Positions 49,410-57,261 of a stretch of 64,000 bases of DNA are shown one piece after another. A program made the position numbers and the translations under genes. The stretch comes from CAZPKH01 sp964407165. Lineage in GTDB: Bacteria > Bacteroidota > Bacteroidia > Bacteroidales > Muribaculaceae. The notes beneath the pieces were generated by a model. The model worked only from the letters and a program-made list of their open reading frames with translations. It searched no databases and was not told where the DNA came from. Every line of letters starts with the position of its first letter. The first letter of the stretch is position 1. The stretch is taken from the NCBI GenBank assembly GCA_964407165.1, contig CAYOUJ010000005.1:4919-68918 (forward strand), read 5' to 3'.

Positions 49410-50096
49410 ATGAAAAGGACATTAGCAATCGTCCTGGCCGTATTCGTTTTAACCCAAACCGCTACTATTATGGCACAAGACAACAAAACCGACTCCCTGA
49501 GCTACGCCCTCGGGCTCAGCATGGGCAATAACTTCCGCTCGTCGGGCATCCACGAACTTAACTACGAGCAGTTCGCCGAAGGCGTCAAGGCCGTCTTCGA
49601 GGGCACCCAGCCCAAGATGACCTACGCCGAGGCAAAGGAGATAATCCGTGTATTCTTCACCGAGATGGAGGAGCAGCAGCGCGCCGATCTCGCCGCCCAG
49701 GCAAAGACCAACCAGGAGCTTGGCGACCGTTACCTCGACGAGAACAAGAGCCGCCAGGGCGTCTACACTACCCCCTCGGGCCTCCAGTATGAGATAATCA
49801 ACGAGGGCAGCGGACCGTGCCCCAAGGCCACCGACCAAGTAAAGGTGCACTACACCGGCAGCCTCATCGACGGCACCGTCTTCGACAGCTCCGTAGAGCG
49901 CGGCGAGCCCGCGACTTTCGGCGTGACGCAGGTCATTCCCGGATGGGTCGAGGCATTGCAGCTCATGAAGGTCGGCTCAAAGTGGCGCCTGTTCATCCCC
50001 TCCAACCTCGCCTACGGCCCCAACGGCGCCGGCGGCGTCATCGGCCCCAACGCCACGCTCATCTTCGACGTCGAGCTTCTTGAGATAGTCAAGTAA
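49410..50096 (+). CDS. FKBP-type peptidyl-prolyl isomerase, exported
   Basis: Speeds cis-trans isomerisation of prolyl bonds during folding of exported proteins. The 228-residue product has a signal peptide (MKRTLAIVLAVFVLTQTATI), an FkpA-like N-terminal helical dimerisation region (SLSYALGLSMGNNFRSSG), and a C-terminal FKBP domain (VKVHYTGSLIDGTVFDSSVE, then VIPGWVEALQLMKVGSKWRL). The ATG at 49410 follows the promoter; the longer frame would start before it. A related gene follows after 49 bp. Confidence 0.92.
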   Translation: MKRTLAIVLAVFVLTQTATIMAQDNKTDSLSYALGLSMGNNFRSSGIHELNYEQFAEGVKAVFEGTQPKMTYAEAKEIIRVFFTEMEEQQRADLAAQAKTNQELGDRYLDENKSRQGVYTTPSGLQYEIINEGSGPCPKATDQVKVHYTGSLIDGTVFDSSVERGEPATFGVTQVIPGWVEALQLMKVGSKWRLFIPSNLAYGPNGAGGVIGPNATLIFDVELLEIVK

Positions 50097-50145
50097 CACA
50101 CCGACTAACTAACAAATTTCTAAATACATCACTCATTCCGCAACA

Positions 50146-51063
50146 ATGAAAAAACTTATCGCTGCCTGTGGCGCCGCCCTCATGCTCGCCGCCACAATGT
50201 CAAGCTGCAACAACGCCGGCAAGACTATGCCCCAGGCCACCACTTTCGGTGACTCCATTGCCGTCGCCCTCGGCCAGATGCAGGGCTATGACATCGCCAA
50301 CATGGACTCCACCGCCAAGGCCAAGTGGGACAACGATGCCTTCCTCAAGGGCCTCAAGGCCACTCTCATGTCTGACACCACCTCCGAGGCTTACTCCGCA
50401 GGCATGCAGATGGGCCTGCAGATGCTCGCCCAGATCACCGACATCGAGCGCAACATCCCCGGCGTGACCATCGACCGCCAGAAATTCTACCAGTCCATAG
50501 CCTACGCCATCACCAGCGGTGACTCCCTCGACATGATGAAGCTGCAGATGGAGCTCCAGAGCCTCAGCCAGCAGCTCCAGGCAAAGGCACAGAAGGCTCG
50601 CGAAGAGGCCGAGATGGCCAAGCCCGAGGTGCAGAAGAACGTAAAGGCCGGCGAAGCTTACATCGCCGCCCAGAAGAAGGCCGACCCCTCAATCAAGACC
50701 ACCGAGAGCGGCCTTAGCTACAAGGTGATCACCCAGGGCACCGGCGAGAAGCCCAAGGCCACCGACAAGGTAAAGGTCAAGTACGTCGGCAAGAAGGTCG
50801 ACGGCACCGAGTTTGACTCCTCCAAGGGAGAGACCGCCGACTTCATGGTCCGCGGCGTCATCCCCGGTTTCGCCGAAGGCCTCCAGATGATGCCCGTCGG
50901 CTCCAAGTACATCCTCTACATCCCCGGCAAGATCGCCTACGGCGCAAACGGCCAGCAGATGGCCGGCATCGAGCCCATGGAGATGCTCGTCTTCGAGGTC
51001 GAGCTGGTAGAGATCGAAGACCCCACAGCCCCCGCCCAGCCCGCCGCCCAGCCCGCCAAGTAA
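50146..51063 (+). CDS. FKBP-type peptidyl-prolyl isomerase lipoprotein
   Basis: The second FKBP of the pair, 305 residues, with a lipoprotein signal (MKKLIAACGAALMLAATMSS; Cys21) placing it on a periplasm-facing membrane surface. It has the same FkpA-like helical region (DSIAVALGQMQGYDIANMDS), a long charged helix, then the FKBP domain (VKVKYVGKKVDGTEFDSSKG, then VIPGFAEGLQMMPVGSKYIL). It ends with an Ala/Pro tail (PTAPAQPAAQPAK). Tandem FKBP genes of soluble and lipid-anchored type are common in Bacteroidales. Confidence 0.92.
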   Translation: MKKLIAACGAALMLAATMSSCNNAGKTMPQATTFGDSIAVALGQMQGYDIANMDSTAKAKWDNDAFLKGLKATLMSDTTSEAYSAGMQMGLQMLAQITDIERNIPGVTIDRQKFYQSIAYAITSGDSLDMMKLQMELQSLSQQLQAKAQKAREEAEMAKPEVQKNVKAGEAYIAAQKKADPSIKTTESGLSYKVITQGTGEKPKATDKVKVKYVGKKVDGTEFDSSKGETADFMVRGVIPGFAEGLQMMPVGSKYILYIPGKIAYGANGQQMAGIEPMEMLVFEVELVEIEDPTAPAQPAAQPAK

Positions 51064-51095
51064 CCCCTTTTAGGTCTTTAAGAACTTAATCATTT

Positions 51096-51135
51096 AAGGC
51101 TTTAAATCTTTAACCCTTTAAAGATTTAAAGCCTT
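51096..51135. terminator. AT-rich word-repeat palindrome after the FKBP genes
   Basis: An 18-bp perfect arm (AAGGCTTTAAATCTTTAA) faces its complement across 4 nt. Similar words occur at 13391-13460 and 33744-33805. Confidence 0.65.
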
Positions 51136-51153
51136 AAAGTTTGTCAAATAGCC

Positions 51154-51324
51154 ATGGAAAAAGACCGCCGGTCAAACCTCGAGCTGCTGCGCATCGTCGC
51201 AATGGCCATGATACTCGTGGTCCACTTCGACGCCGCCTGCATCCTCGCCGACACCCTCCGCTCCTCCCTCTGGCGCCTCCTCTCCCGCAGCCTCCCCAAT
51301 CCATCCCTCGCCAAAAACAGATAA
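51154..51324 (+). pseudogene. remnant of an acyltransferase 3 gene
   Basis: A 56-codon ORF whose first 25 residues (MEKDRRSNLELLRIVAMAMI then LVVHFD) match the first helix of acyltransferase 3 proteins such as O-antigen acetylases. The sequence then changes to an unrelated Leu/Ser/Pro-rich end and stops. The remaining 300 or so residues of such a protein are not present downstream. A short independent membrane peptide cannot be excluded. Confidence 0.55.
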
Positions 51325-51345
51325 TTTCTGCTTGCCAATTTTTCC

Positions 51346-51388
51346 CTATTTAATTTTTTTGCCTATTTTTGCAAAAAAAATTAAATAG
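51346..51388. repeat. AT-rich palindrome upstream of the AAA ATPase gene
   Basis: CTATTTAATTTTTTTGC and complementary GCAAAAAAAATTAAATAG form a palindrome ending 2 bp before the ATG. The first 17 bp recur exactly at 52686-52702 beyond the gene. The centre contains TATTTTTG (51364-51371), a possible -7 element. Confidence 0.75.
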
Positions 51389-51390
51389 AC

Positions 51391-52647
51391 ATGGAGATTC
51401 TTCGCCCCGAGTTAGTTAAACGGCTGGATGACAAGCGAGGCAACGCACTTGTCAAAATAGTCACCGGCGTACGTCGCTGCGGCAAGTCATTCCTGCTTTT
51501 CACCCTGTTCCGAAAGCATCTGCTGTCAATAGGCGTTCCTGCCGACCACATCGTCTGCCTCGCGCTCGACGACTACGCAAACCGCAAGTTCCTTAATCCC
51601 GATGACCTTTATGGTTTTATCAGACAGATGATAAACGATGAGGGGCATTACTTCGTCCTACTTGATGAAATACAACTTGTAAAGGGCTTCGAGCAGGTGC
51701 TCAACGGCTTCCTGCACATGCCTAATGTTGACGTCTATGTTACCGGTAGCAATTCTCGTTTCCTGTCATCTGACATCGTTACCGAATTTCGTGGACGGGG
51801 TGATGAAATAAGAGTCCTTCCCTTCTCCTTCGCCGAGATGCACTATGCCACGGGTGGAGACAAGCGCGACAATTGGGCAATGTACCAACGATATGGTGGC
51901 ATGCCCCAGCTCATTCACTCCAAGTCTGACGCCGAGCGTGACAGCTACTTGAAGAGTCTCTTCGAGCAGGTTTACTTCTCCGACATCGTCAACCGCTATA
52001 ACCTGCGCGGAGAGGAGATACTTGAAAGCTTGGTCGACGTCCTCGCCTCCTCAGTCGGCTCCTTGGTAAACCCTAAGCGCATTGCCAACACCTTCGAAAC
52101 CCTCAGCAAGCTGAAAGTCGCTGAATCTACTCTCGCCAAGTACCTTCTTTACATGCAGGATGCCTTCATTATATCAAAAGCCATGCGTTACGATGTGAAA
52201 GGACGTCAGTACATCTCCACCCCTTCAAAATATTATTTCGTCGACCATGGCCTCAGAAACGCCCGCCTCAATTTCCGTCAACAAGATCCCGGCCACATAA
52301 TGGAAAATGTGATATATGTCGAACTCCTCAGGCGCGGGTATTCAGTAGACGTAGGTTCGGTCTCTTCCTCCCTGACCGCGAATGACGGCGTTGTCAAACG
52401 AGTCTCTTTTGAGGTTGACTTCGTTGCCAACAAAGGAGACAAGCGCCTATACATACAGTCAGCTCAGCAGATTCTCACTGCCGAGAAGCGCCTTCAGGAG
52501 TGTCAGTCGCTGCGCCTCATCAAAGATTCCTTTAAGAAGATTGTCATCGAAGATGCCGACTTTGTCGCTGGTTATGACCAAGATGGCATTTATCACTTGC
52601 CATTGCTCGACTTCTTGCTCTCGCCCGACTCTCTTGATAAAATATAG
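51391..52647 (+). CDS. AAA-superfamily ATPase with DUF4143 domain
   Basis: A 418-residue protein of a large Bacteroidales family with unknown role. It has Walker A (GVRRCGKS, residues 26-33), Walker B (YFVLLDEIQL), a sensor-like VYVTGSNSRFLS, and a C-terminal DUF4143 domain with a nuclease-like VSFEVDFVAN segment. The base composition is clearly lower in GC than its neighbours. It is enclosed by matching AT-rich palindromes (51346-51388 and 52686-52727), which suggests it arrived as a cassette. No partner gene is adjacent. Confidence 0.88.
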   Translation: MEILRPELVKRLDDKRGNALVKIVTGVRRCGKSFLLFTLFRKHLLSIGVPADHIVCLALDDYANRKFLNPDDLYGFIRQMINDEGHYFVLLDEIQLVKGFEQVLNGFLHMPNVDVYVTGSNSRFLSSDIVTEFRGRGDEIRVLPFSFAEMHYATGGDKRDNWAMYQRYGGMPQLIHSKSDAERDSYLKSLFEQVYFSDIVNRYNLRGEEILESLVDVLASSVGSLVNPKRIANTFETLSKLKVAESTLAKYLLYMQDAFIISKAMRYDVKGRQYISTPSKYYFVDHGLRNARLNFRQQDPGHIMENVIYVELLRRGYSVDVGSVSSSLTANDGVVKRVSFEVDFVANKGDKRLYIQSAQQILTAEKRLQECQSLRLIKDSFKKIVIEDADFVAGYDQDGIYHLPLLDFLLSPDSLDKI

Positions 52648-52685
52648 ATCTGCTAAAAAGCGATTATTGATACAGATACGATTTT

Positions 52686-52727
52686 CTATTTAATTTTTTT
52701 GCAAGTAATGACAAAAAAATTAAACAG
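52686..52727. repeat. AT-rich palindrome downstream of the AAA ATPase gene
   Basis: CTATTTAATTTTTTTGC is identical to 51346-51362. It is followed by a different 10-nt centre and an imperfect complementary arm (AAAAAAATTAAACAG). Confidence 0.75.
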
Positions 52728-52728
52728 C

Positions 52729-52763
52729 GCGCCCCCGGGCCTCTCAAGGCTCGGGGGCGGCGT
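52729..52763. terminator. GC-rich hairpin after the AAA ATPase cassette
   Basis: GCCCCCGGGCCT pairs with AGGCTCGGGGGC around a short loop, with one mismatch. Between here and 52880 nothing else was recognised. Confidence 0.5.
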
Positions 52764-52879
52764 GGGTTAGTTAGACAAAGCTTGAATGGTCTTATCTGTC
52801 AGGCGTATAATACTTGTAATTTTGGTTCCCTGTACTTTACTTGAACGTGGGTTAGTGGTTTGGGCCAACTCAACTCCAA

Positions 52880-53383
52880 TTAACGGTAGTCTGCAAACTG
52901 CTGCTGCAGCTTCTTGCGGGCGAAGAAGATGCGGCTCTTGACGGTGCCGAGCGGCAGACCCATCTTGTCGGCTATCTCATGATACTTGTAGCCGGCCACA
53001 TGCATCGAGAAGGGGATGCGGTAGTCGTCGGGGAACGAGTTGATGGCGGCCGTGATCTCGTTGGCGCCGTACGTACCCTCCGGGGTCGACAGGCCCGAGT
53101 CCTGCGACAGGTTGAGGTGATACAGATCCTCCGTCTGGTCGATGATGGTGGCGGAGCGGACCACACGGCGGTAGTTGTTGATGAAGATGTTGCGCATGAT
53201 GGTGAACACCCATCCCTTGAAGTTGGTGTTCTCCACATACTTGTCCTGGTTGTCGAGGGCCTTGAGGGTGGTGTCCTGGAGCAGGTCGTATGCGCCGTCG
53301 CGGTTGGACGTAAGCATGTAAGCGAAGTTGAGGAGGTTGCTCTGCAGCCCCATCAGTCTGGATTGGAAGTTAGTTGCGCCCAT
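52880..53383 (-). CDS. ECF-type RNA polymerase sigma factor
   Basis: A 167-residue sigma-70 family factor with region 2 (FAYMLTSNRDGAYDLLQDTT, then NFKGWVFTIMRNIFINNYRR) and region 4 (YKYHEIADKMGLPLGTVKSR). No anti-sigma factor gene is adjacent, so it may be controlled at expression level. It has its own promoter. Its stop lies beyond the ATPase cassette and it is downstream of the MacAB genes on the same strand but separated by about 400 bp, so a functional link is not shown. Confidence 0.92.
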   Translation of the reverse strand: MGATNFQSRLMGLQSNLLNFAYMLTSNRDGAYDLLQDTTLKALDNQDKYVENTNFKGWVFTIMRNIFINNYRRVVRSATIIDQTEDLYHLNLSQDSGLSTPEGTYGANEITAAINSFPDDYRIPFSMHVAGYKYHEIADKMGLPLGTVKSRIFFARKKLQQQFADYR

Positions 53384-53480
53384 GATTGTAGTTTTTAGTT
53401 TGTTATTGGTAGTTGTTAGATGTTTCTATTTGGTGACGAACCGGGGAGCACGTGGGGGCTCTCATTTCGTTTTCACGTTG

Positions 53481-53508
53481 CAAATATACGAATAATTTAA
53501 TTAACCAA
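53481..53508 (-). promoter_or_regulatory. promoter of the ECF sigma factor gene
   Basis: On the minus strand TTG (53508-53506) and TATATTTG (53488-53481) are spaced by 17 bp, at the short end of the range. The leader is about 90 nt. Confidence 0.55.
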
Positions 53509-53519
53509 GAAATTTTAAT

Positions 53520-53780
53520 ATTAAATTATGTTAAAACAGTGACAAAATAATCACAAATAATTTGAACTATCACAAAATCAGGGAAATAAAAATTGTGTTT
53601 TTGGTGTCTATTCTGTTACATTTCATGCACATTTGTGTGTAACACCCCTTTTGGGCGGCAAACCTTGTATCCGGCTCCGGCGCCACAAAAAAGTGGGGAG
53701 GCCGCGCCACCACTAAACACACACATTCGGCGCAGCCCCCCCGGGGGGATTTGTGTATATGAAAAAGCTATCTCTTCTCT
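53520..53780. other. gap without genes
   Basis: AT-rich at the left, then C/G-run sequence near 53736-53750 that forms a small palindrome and may terminate the permease transcript. No ORF or RNA was recognised. Confidence 0.4.
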
Positions 53781-54998
53781 CTATTCGTAGCGGATGGCCT
53801 CTATCGGGTCCATGTTTGCGGCCTTCTGGGCCGGGAAGTAGCCGAAGCCGACGCCTATGACTGTGCACACGATGAACGACACCACTATCGACCACATCGG
53901 TATCGACGTGGGGAAGTTGAAGTAGTTGCACCCGAGCGTGCCCAGGTATCCCACAAGTATGCCGAAGACGCCTCCGGTGACGCTTATCAATACCGACTCG
54001 ATGAGGAACTGGTTGCTGATGTCGATGCCGCGGGCGCCGACGCTCATGCGCAGGCCTATCTCCTTGGTGCGCTCCGTCACGCTCACCAGCATGATGTTCA
54101 TGATGCCGATGCCGGCAACGAGGAGCGAGAACGCGGCGGCCACCACCAATATAATAGTAATAGTGTCGAGGGTCGACGACATTGTCTCCATCATCTCTTG
54201 CTGCGAGCGCACGGTGAAGTCGTCGTCGTCAGATGCCTTAAGCTTGTGGTTCTCGCGCAGGGTGCGGCTGATCTCCTCTATGGCCAGGTCGGTCATCTCC
54301 TCGGTGACTGCCGAGGCGTTGATGCTCGAGAAGTAGGTCTGTGCCAGCAGGCGCTTCATCACGGTGGTATACGGGGCGATGATCACATTGTCCTGGTCCA
54401 TGCCCCAAGAGTTGTAACCCTTGGCCTTGAGGACGCCCACGATGCGGAAAGGTATCGACTTGAACCGTATCACCTTGCCCACCGGGTCGGCGCCCTCGCC
54501 GAAGAGGTCGTCGACTATTGTCTGGCCGACGATGCACACCTTGGCGGCCTTCTTGATGTCTTCTTCGGTGAACGTCTCGCCGTCGGCGATGTCCCACTGC
54601 TTGATGTCGAGGTAGTCGAGGCTCTCGCCGTACATCGTGGTGTTGGTGTTCTTAGAGCCGTTGATGGCCTGGCCGGAGACGTTCACCTCCGGTGACACAT
54701 ACGTCACATACTGGCGGTTTTTGACTATGGCGTCATAGTCGGCCTGCTTGAGCGTCTGCATCGATGAGGGATCCTGGCGCACGCCCCCCATCATCTCGGC
54801 GCCCGGGCGTATCATGATCACGTTGGTGCCCATCTTCGAGATATTGGCACGCACGCTCTCTTTCGAACCCTGGCCGATGGCCATCATTATGATTACTGCG
54901 GCGACGCCGATGATGATGCCCAGCATCGACAGAAACGAGCGAAACTTGTTGCTCATTATGGCTTTCAGCGCCACCTTAAACAGATTAATTACATTCAT
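53781..54998 (-). CDS. MacB-like ABC transporter permease
   Basis: The membrane component of a MacAB-type tripartite exporter. The 405-residue protein has one N-terminal helix (LSMLGIIIGVAAVIIM), a large periplasmic domain (about residues 50-285), and three C-terminal helices with GIMNIMLVSVTERTKEIGLR, the FtsX-family signature. Here the permease and ATPase are separate genes, unlike E. coli MacB. The ATG at 54998 was chosen because it gives the usual MNVINLFKVALKAI start. It follows the ATPase gene by 51 bp. Confidence 0.92.
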   Translation of the reverse strand: MNVINLFKVALKAIMSNKFRSFLSMLGIIIGVAAVIIMMAIGQGSKESVRANISKMGTNVIMIRPGAEMMGGVRQDPSSMQTLKQADYDAIVKNRQYVTYVSPEVNVSGQAINGSKNTNTTMYGESLDYLDIKQWDIADGETFTEEDIKKAAKVCIVGQTIVDDLFGEGADPVGKVIRFKSIPFRIVGVLKAKGYNSWGMDQDNVIIAPYTTVMKRLLAQTYFSSINASAVTEEMTDLAIEEISRTLRENHKLKASDDDDFTVRSQQEMMETMSSTLDTITIILVVAAAFSLLVAGIGIMNIMLVSVTERTKEIGLRMSVGARGIDISNQFLIESVLISVTGGVFGILVGYLGTLGCNYFNFPTSIPMWSIVVSFIVCTVIGVGFGYFPAQKAANMDPIEAIRYE

Positions 54999-55049
54999 AT
55001 CGTAAAAAGCAAACAGCCAATCACTAATCACTTATCGCTAATAACTGCT

Positions 55050-55808
55050 CTACGCGCCAAGCTCCTCGTCATCCTTCGGCAGGGTCGCAAGCATCTCGGC
55101 CGCCGACAGTATGTTGTCGTTGAGCGTGTCAGAGCAGATGCGACCGTCGCGCAGGAAGATGTTGCGTGACGAATATTGCGCAATCTCCGGGTTGTGGGTC
55201 ACGAAGATGATCGTGCGCCCCGCGGCGTGCAGCTTCTGGAACAGCACAAGCATCTCGAAGCTGGTGCGCGTGTCCAGGTTGCCCGTGGCCTCGTCGGCCA
55301 ATACCACCGCCGGGTCGTTGACCAACGCGCGCGCAATGGCCACGCGCTGCATCTGGCCGCCCGACATCTGGTTGCTCTTGTGCATCAGGCGGTTGCCGAG
55401 TCCCACCTCCTGAAGGGCCTTGATGGCGGCCTCGCGTCGCTGCCTGGCGTTGAAGCGCGAGTTGTACATCAGCGGCAGCTCCACGTTCTCCACCGCCGTG
55501 GTCTTCGGCAGCAGGTTATAGTTCTGAAACACAAACCCTATCTTGCGGTTGCGCAGGCGCGCGCGCTGAGGCTTCGACATCTTGCGCACGCTCACCCCGT
55601 CGAGCAGATATTCGCCCGAGGTGGGGGTGTCGAGACACCCCAGCTGGTTGAGCAGCGTCGACTTGCCCGAGCCTGAGGTGCCCTGGATGGTGACAAACTC
55701 ACCCTCGTAGACGCTGAACGACACGCCCTTGAGCGCATGCACCACCTCGTCGCCCACCTTGAACGACCGCTTGACATCCTTTAGCTCTATTACCGCTTTC
55801 CTTGTCAT
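55050..55808 (-). CDS. MacB-like ABC transporter ATP-binding protein
   Basis: Drives the MacB-like permease. The 252-residue product has Walker A (GTSGSGKST), the Q-loop VFQNYNLLP, signature MSGGQMQRVAIARAL, Walker B (VVLADEATGNLDT) and the H-loop FVTHNPEIA, which is the LolD/MacB group pattern. A C-terminal tail of about 30 residues with many acidic residues is an addition. A tandem AACTTAT repeat lies just upstream. Confidence 0.93.
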   Translation of the reverse strand: MTRKAVIELKDVKRSFKVGDEVVHALKGVSFSVYEGEFVTIQGTSGSGKSTLLNQLGCLDTPTSGEYLLDGVSVRKMSKPQRARLRNRKIGFVFQNYNLLPKTTAVENVELPLMYNSRFNARQRREAAIKALQEVGLGNRLMHKSNQMSGGQMQRVAIARALVNDPAVVLADEATGNLDTRTSFEMLVLFQKLHAAGRTIIFVTHNPEIAQYSSRNIFLRDGRICSDTLNDNILSAAEMLATLPKDDEELGA

Positions 55809-55811
55809 CTT

Positions 55812-55846
55812 AACTTATAACTTATAACTTATAACTTATAACTTAT
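55812..55846. repeat. tandem heptamer AACTTAT, five copies
   Basis: Five perfect 7-bp units lie directly before the ABC ATPase start codon. They could modulate spacing of the ribosome-binding region by copy-number change. Confidence 0.8.
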
Positions 55847-55874
55847 AACCGACTACCGTTCCGGCCATTTCATG

Positions 55875-55970
55875 GAGCGGGGCAGCGCCCTCGCGCCCCG
55901 CCTCCCCGCCTTGCCCGCCCTCTTTGTGCCCCCCCCCTTTAGGGGGGGCGGGGGGGGGCCGCTGGGTAGG
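55875..55970. repeat. two GC-rich repeat types between macA and the ATPase gene
   Basis: GGAGCGGGGCAGCGCCCTCG (as at 25134) is followed by a C-run/TTTAG/G-run repeat of the family found in dnaX. They enlarge the intergenic gap to 174 bp. Confidence 0.7.
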
Positions 55971-55982
55971 GGGGCCGGCAGC

Positions 55983-57212
55983 TTATTCCGGCTTGGGTCC
56001 CTCCGGCTTCTCTGCGGCAGCCGCGCCGTCGTCACCGCCACTCTCGTCGTCGGTCTTTTCCTTCTTCTGGTTGTTGCTGCCCGGGCGCTTGGGCATGAAC
56101 GGATTGTCATCCTCCGTGCTCTCCTCCACGGCCGCTGTCTCATACGACACGCCGGTGACCACTTTCTGGCCCTCCTTCACGCCGCTGAGTATCTCGGTGT
56201 AAGTGGCCCCGACTTCCCCCGTGGTCACGGCTATCGCGCGGAGCACACGGCCATCCTCCTCGAGCACCCACAGCTTCTTGGGCGCGTCGCAGTCGATGAT
56301 GCTGTCGGCCATCGCCGGTGTCGGATTGAAGCGGAACGCCTTCGACTGGACAGCAAGCACGTGGTTCTTCTCCATCGTGTAGATGGTAACGTTGGCCGTC
56401 AGGCCCGGGCGCAGCTTAAGGTCGTCGTTGCGGGCGGAGATGACCACCTGGTAGGTGACGACGTTGCTCTCCGTGGTGGCCTCCTGGCGCACCTGCGTGA
56501 CGGTGCCCTCGAAGGTGTCGTCAGGGTAGGCGTCAACCGTGAAGGTCACGCGCTGGCCCTCGCGCACGTCGCCAATGTCAGCCTCGTCGACGTCGGCTAT
56601 AACGCGCATGTCCGTGAGGTCCTGGGCGATGATAAACAGCGTCGGTGTGGTCATCGACGAAGCCACGGTCTGTCCCTCCTCGACCTCCTTGCTGAGCACC
56701 ACGCCGTCGATGGGCGCCGTGATGGTGGCGTAGCCGAGGTTGGTCTGGGCCTTCTGCACGTTCTGCTTCTGCACCACCACCTGCTGGCGAGCCTGCTCGT
56801 AGCCGAGGCGCGCCTGCTCATAGTCGTTGGCGCTGATCAGGCCCTTGTTGTAAAGCTCCTTGTAGCGGTTGTAGTTCGCCGTCTGGTATGTCAGCTCGCT
56901 CTCGGCGTTCGCAAGGTTGCTCTGTGCCGACGTCAGCTCGCTCGACAGGTTCGTCTTGTCAAGCTCAGCTATCACCTGGCCCTTGTGGACCACCGAGTTG
57001 TAGTCCACATATATCTTGTCGATGATGCCCGACACCTGCGTGCCCACCTCCACCTGCGTCACAGGCTCGATGGTGCCCGTGGCCGTCACCTCCGTCTTGA
57101 GGTCCTGGTAGCCCACGGTCGTCGTCTCAAACGTCATCTTCTCCTCCTTCTTGCAGCCCGCCAGCGCCACTATCGCCGCAGCCACCATTATTATCTTGCT
57201 ATAGCTTTTCAT
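55983..57212 (-). CDS. MacA-like periplasmic adaptor (HlyD/RND family)
   Basis: Connects the inner membrane ABC unit to the outer membrane channel. The 409-residue protein has a lipoprotein-like start (MKSYSKIIMVAAAIVALAGC), a barrel-sandwich hybrid (TEVTATGTIEPVTQVEVGTQ), a long alpha hairpin (about residues 95-175), the second lipoyl half (TITAPIDGVVLSKEVEEGQT), and a beta-barrel. The C-terminus is an acidic, Gly/Pro-rich extension (about 45 residues). The tolC-like gene is 45 bp upstream and the ABC genes downstream, a complete tripartite system. Confidence 0.92.
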   Translation of the reverse strand: MKSYSKIIMVAAAIVALAGCKKEEKMTFETTTVGYQDLKTEVTATGTIEPVTQVEVGTQVSGIIDKIYVDYNSVVHKGQVIAELDKTNLSSELTSAQSNLANAESELTYQTANYNRYKELYNKGLISANDYEQARLGYEQARQQVVVQKQNVQKAQTNLGYATITAPIDGVVLSKEVEEGQTVASSMTTPTLFIIAQDLTDMRVIADVDEADIGDVREGQRVTFTVDAYPDDTFEGTVTQVRQEATTESNVVTYQVVISARNDDLKLRPGLTANVTIYTMEKNHVLAVQSKAFRFNPTPAMADSIIDCDAPKKLWVLEEDGRVLRAIAVTTGEVGATYTEILSGVKEGQKVVTGVSYETAAVEESTEDDNPFMPKRPGSNNQKKEKTDDESGGDDGAAAAEKPEGPKPE

Positions 57213-57230
57213 CTTGTGGTGAATATTAAC

Positions 57231-57261
57231 TAATCACTTATCACTAATCACTTATCACTAA
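57231..57261. repeat. AATCACT/TATCACT word repeat
   Basis: Tandem AATCACTTATCACT words spanning the stop of the tolC-like gene. Related words occur near 2870, 42310 and 55020. Confidence 0.6.

Noticed and set aside
52880..53383. Sigma factor as dedicated regulator of the MacAB exporter
   Set aside because: The genes share a strand but the sigma factor gene is downstream, has its own promoter and is separated by about 400 bp.
55872..57233. 453-codon plus-strand frame opposite macA
   Set aside because: Entirely antisense to a clear adaptor protein; composition is that of a shadow frame.
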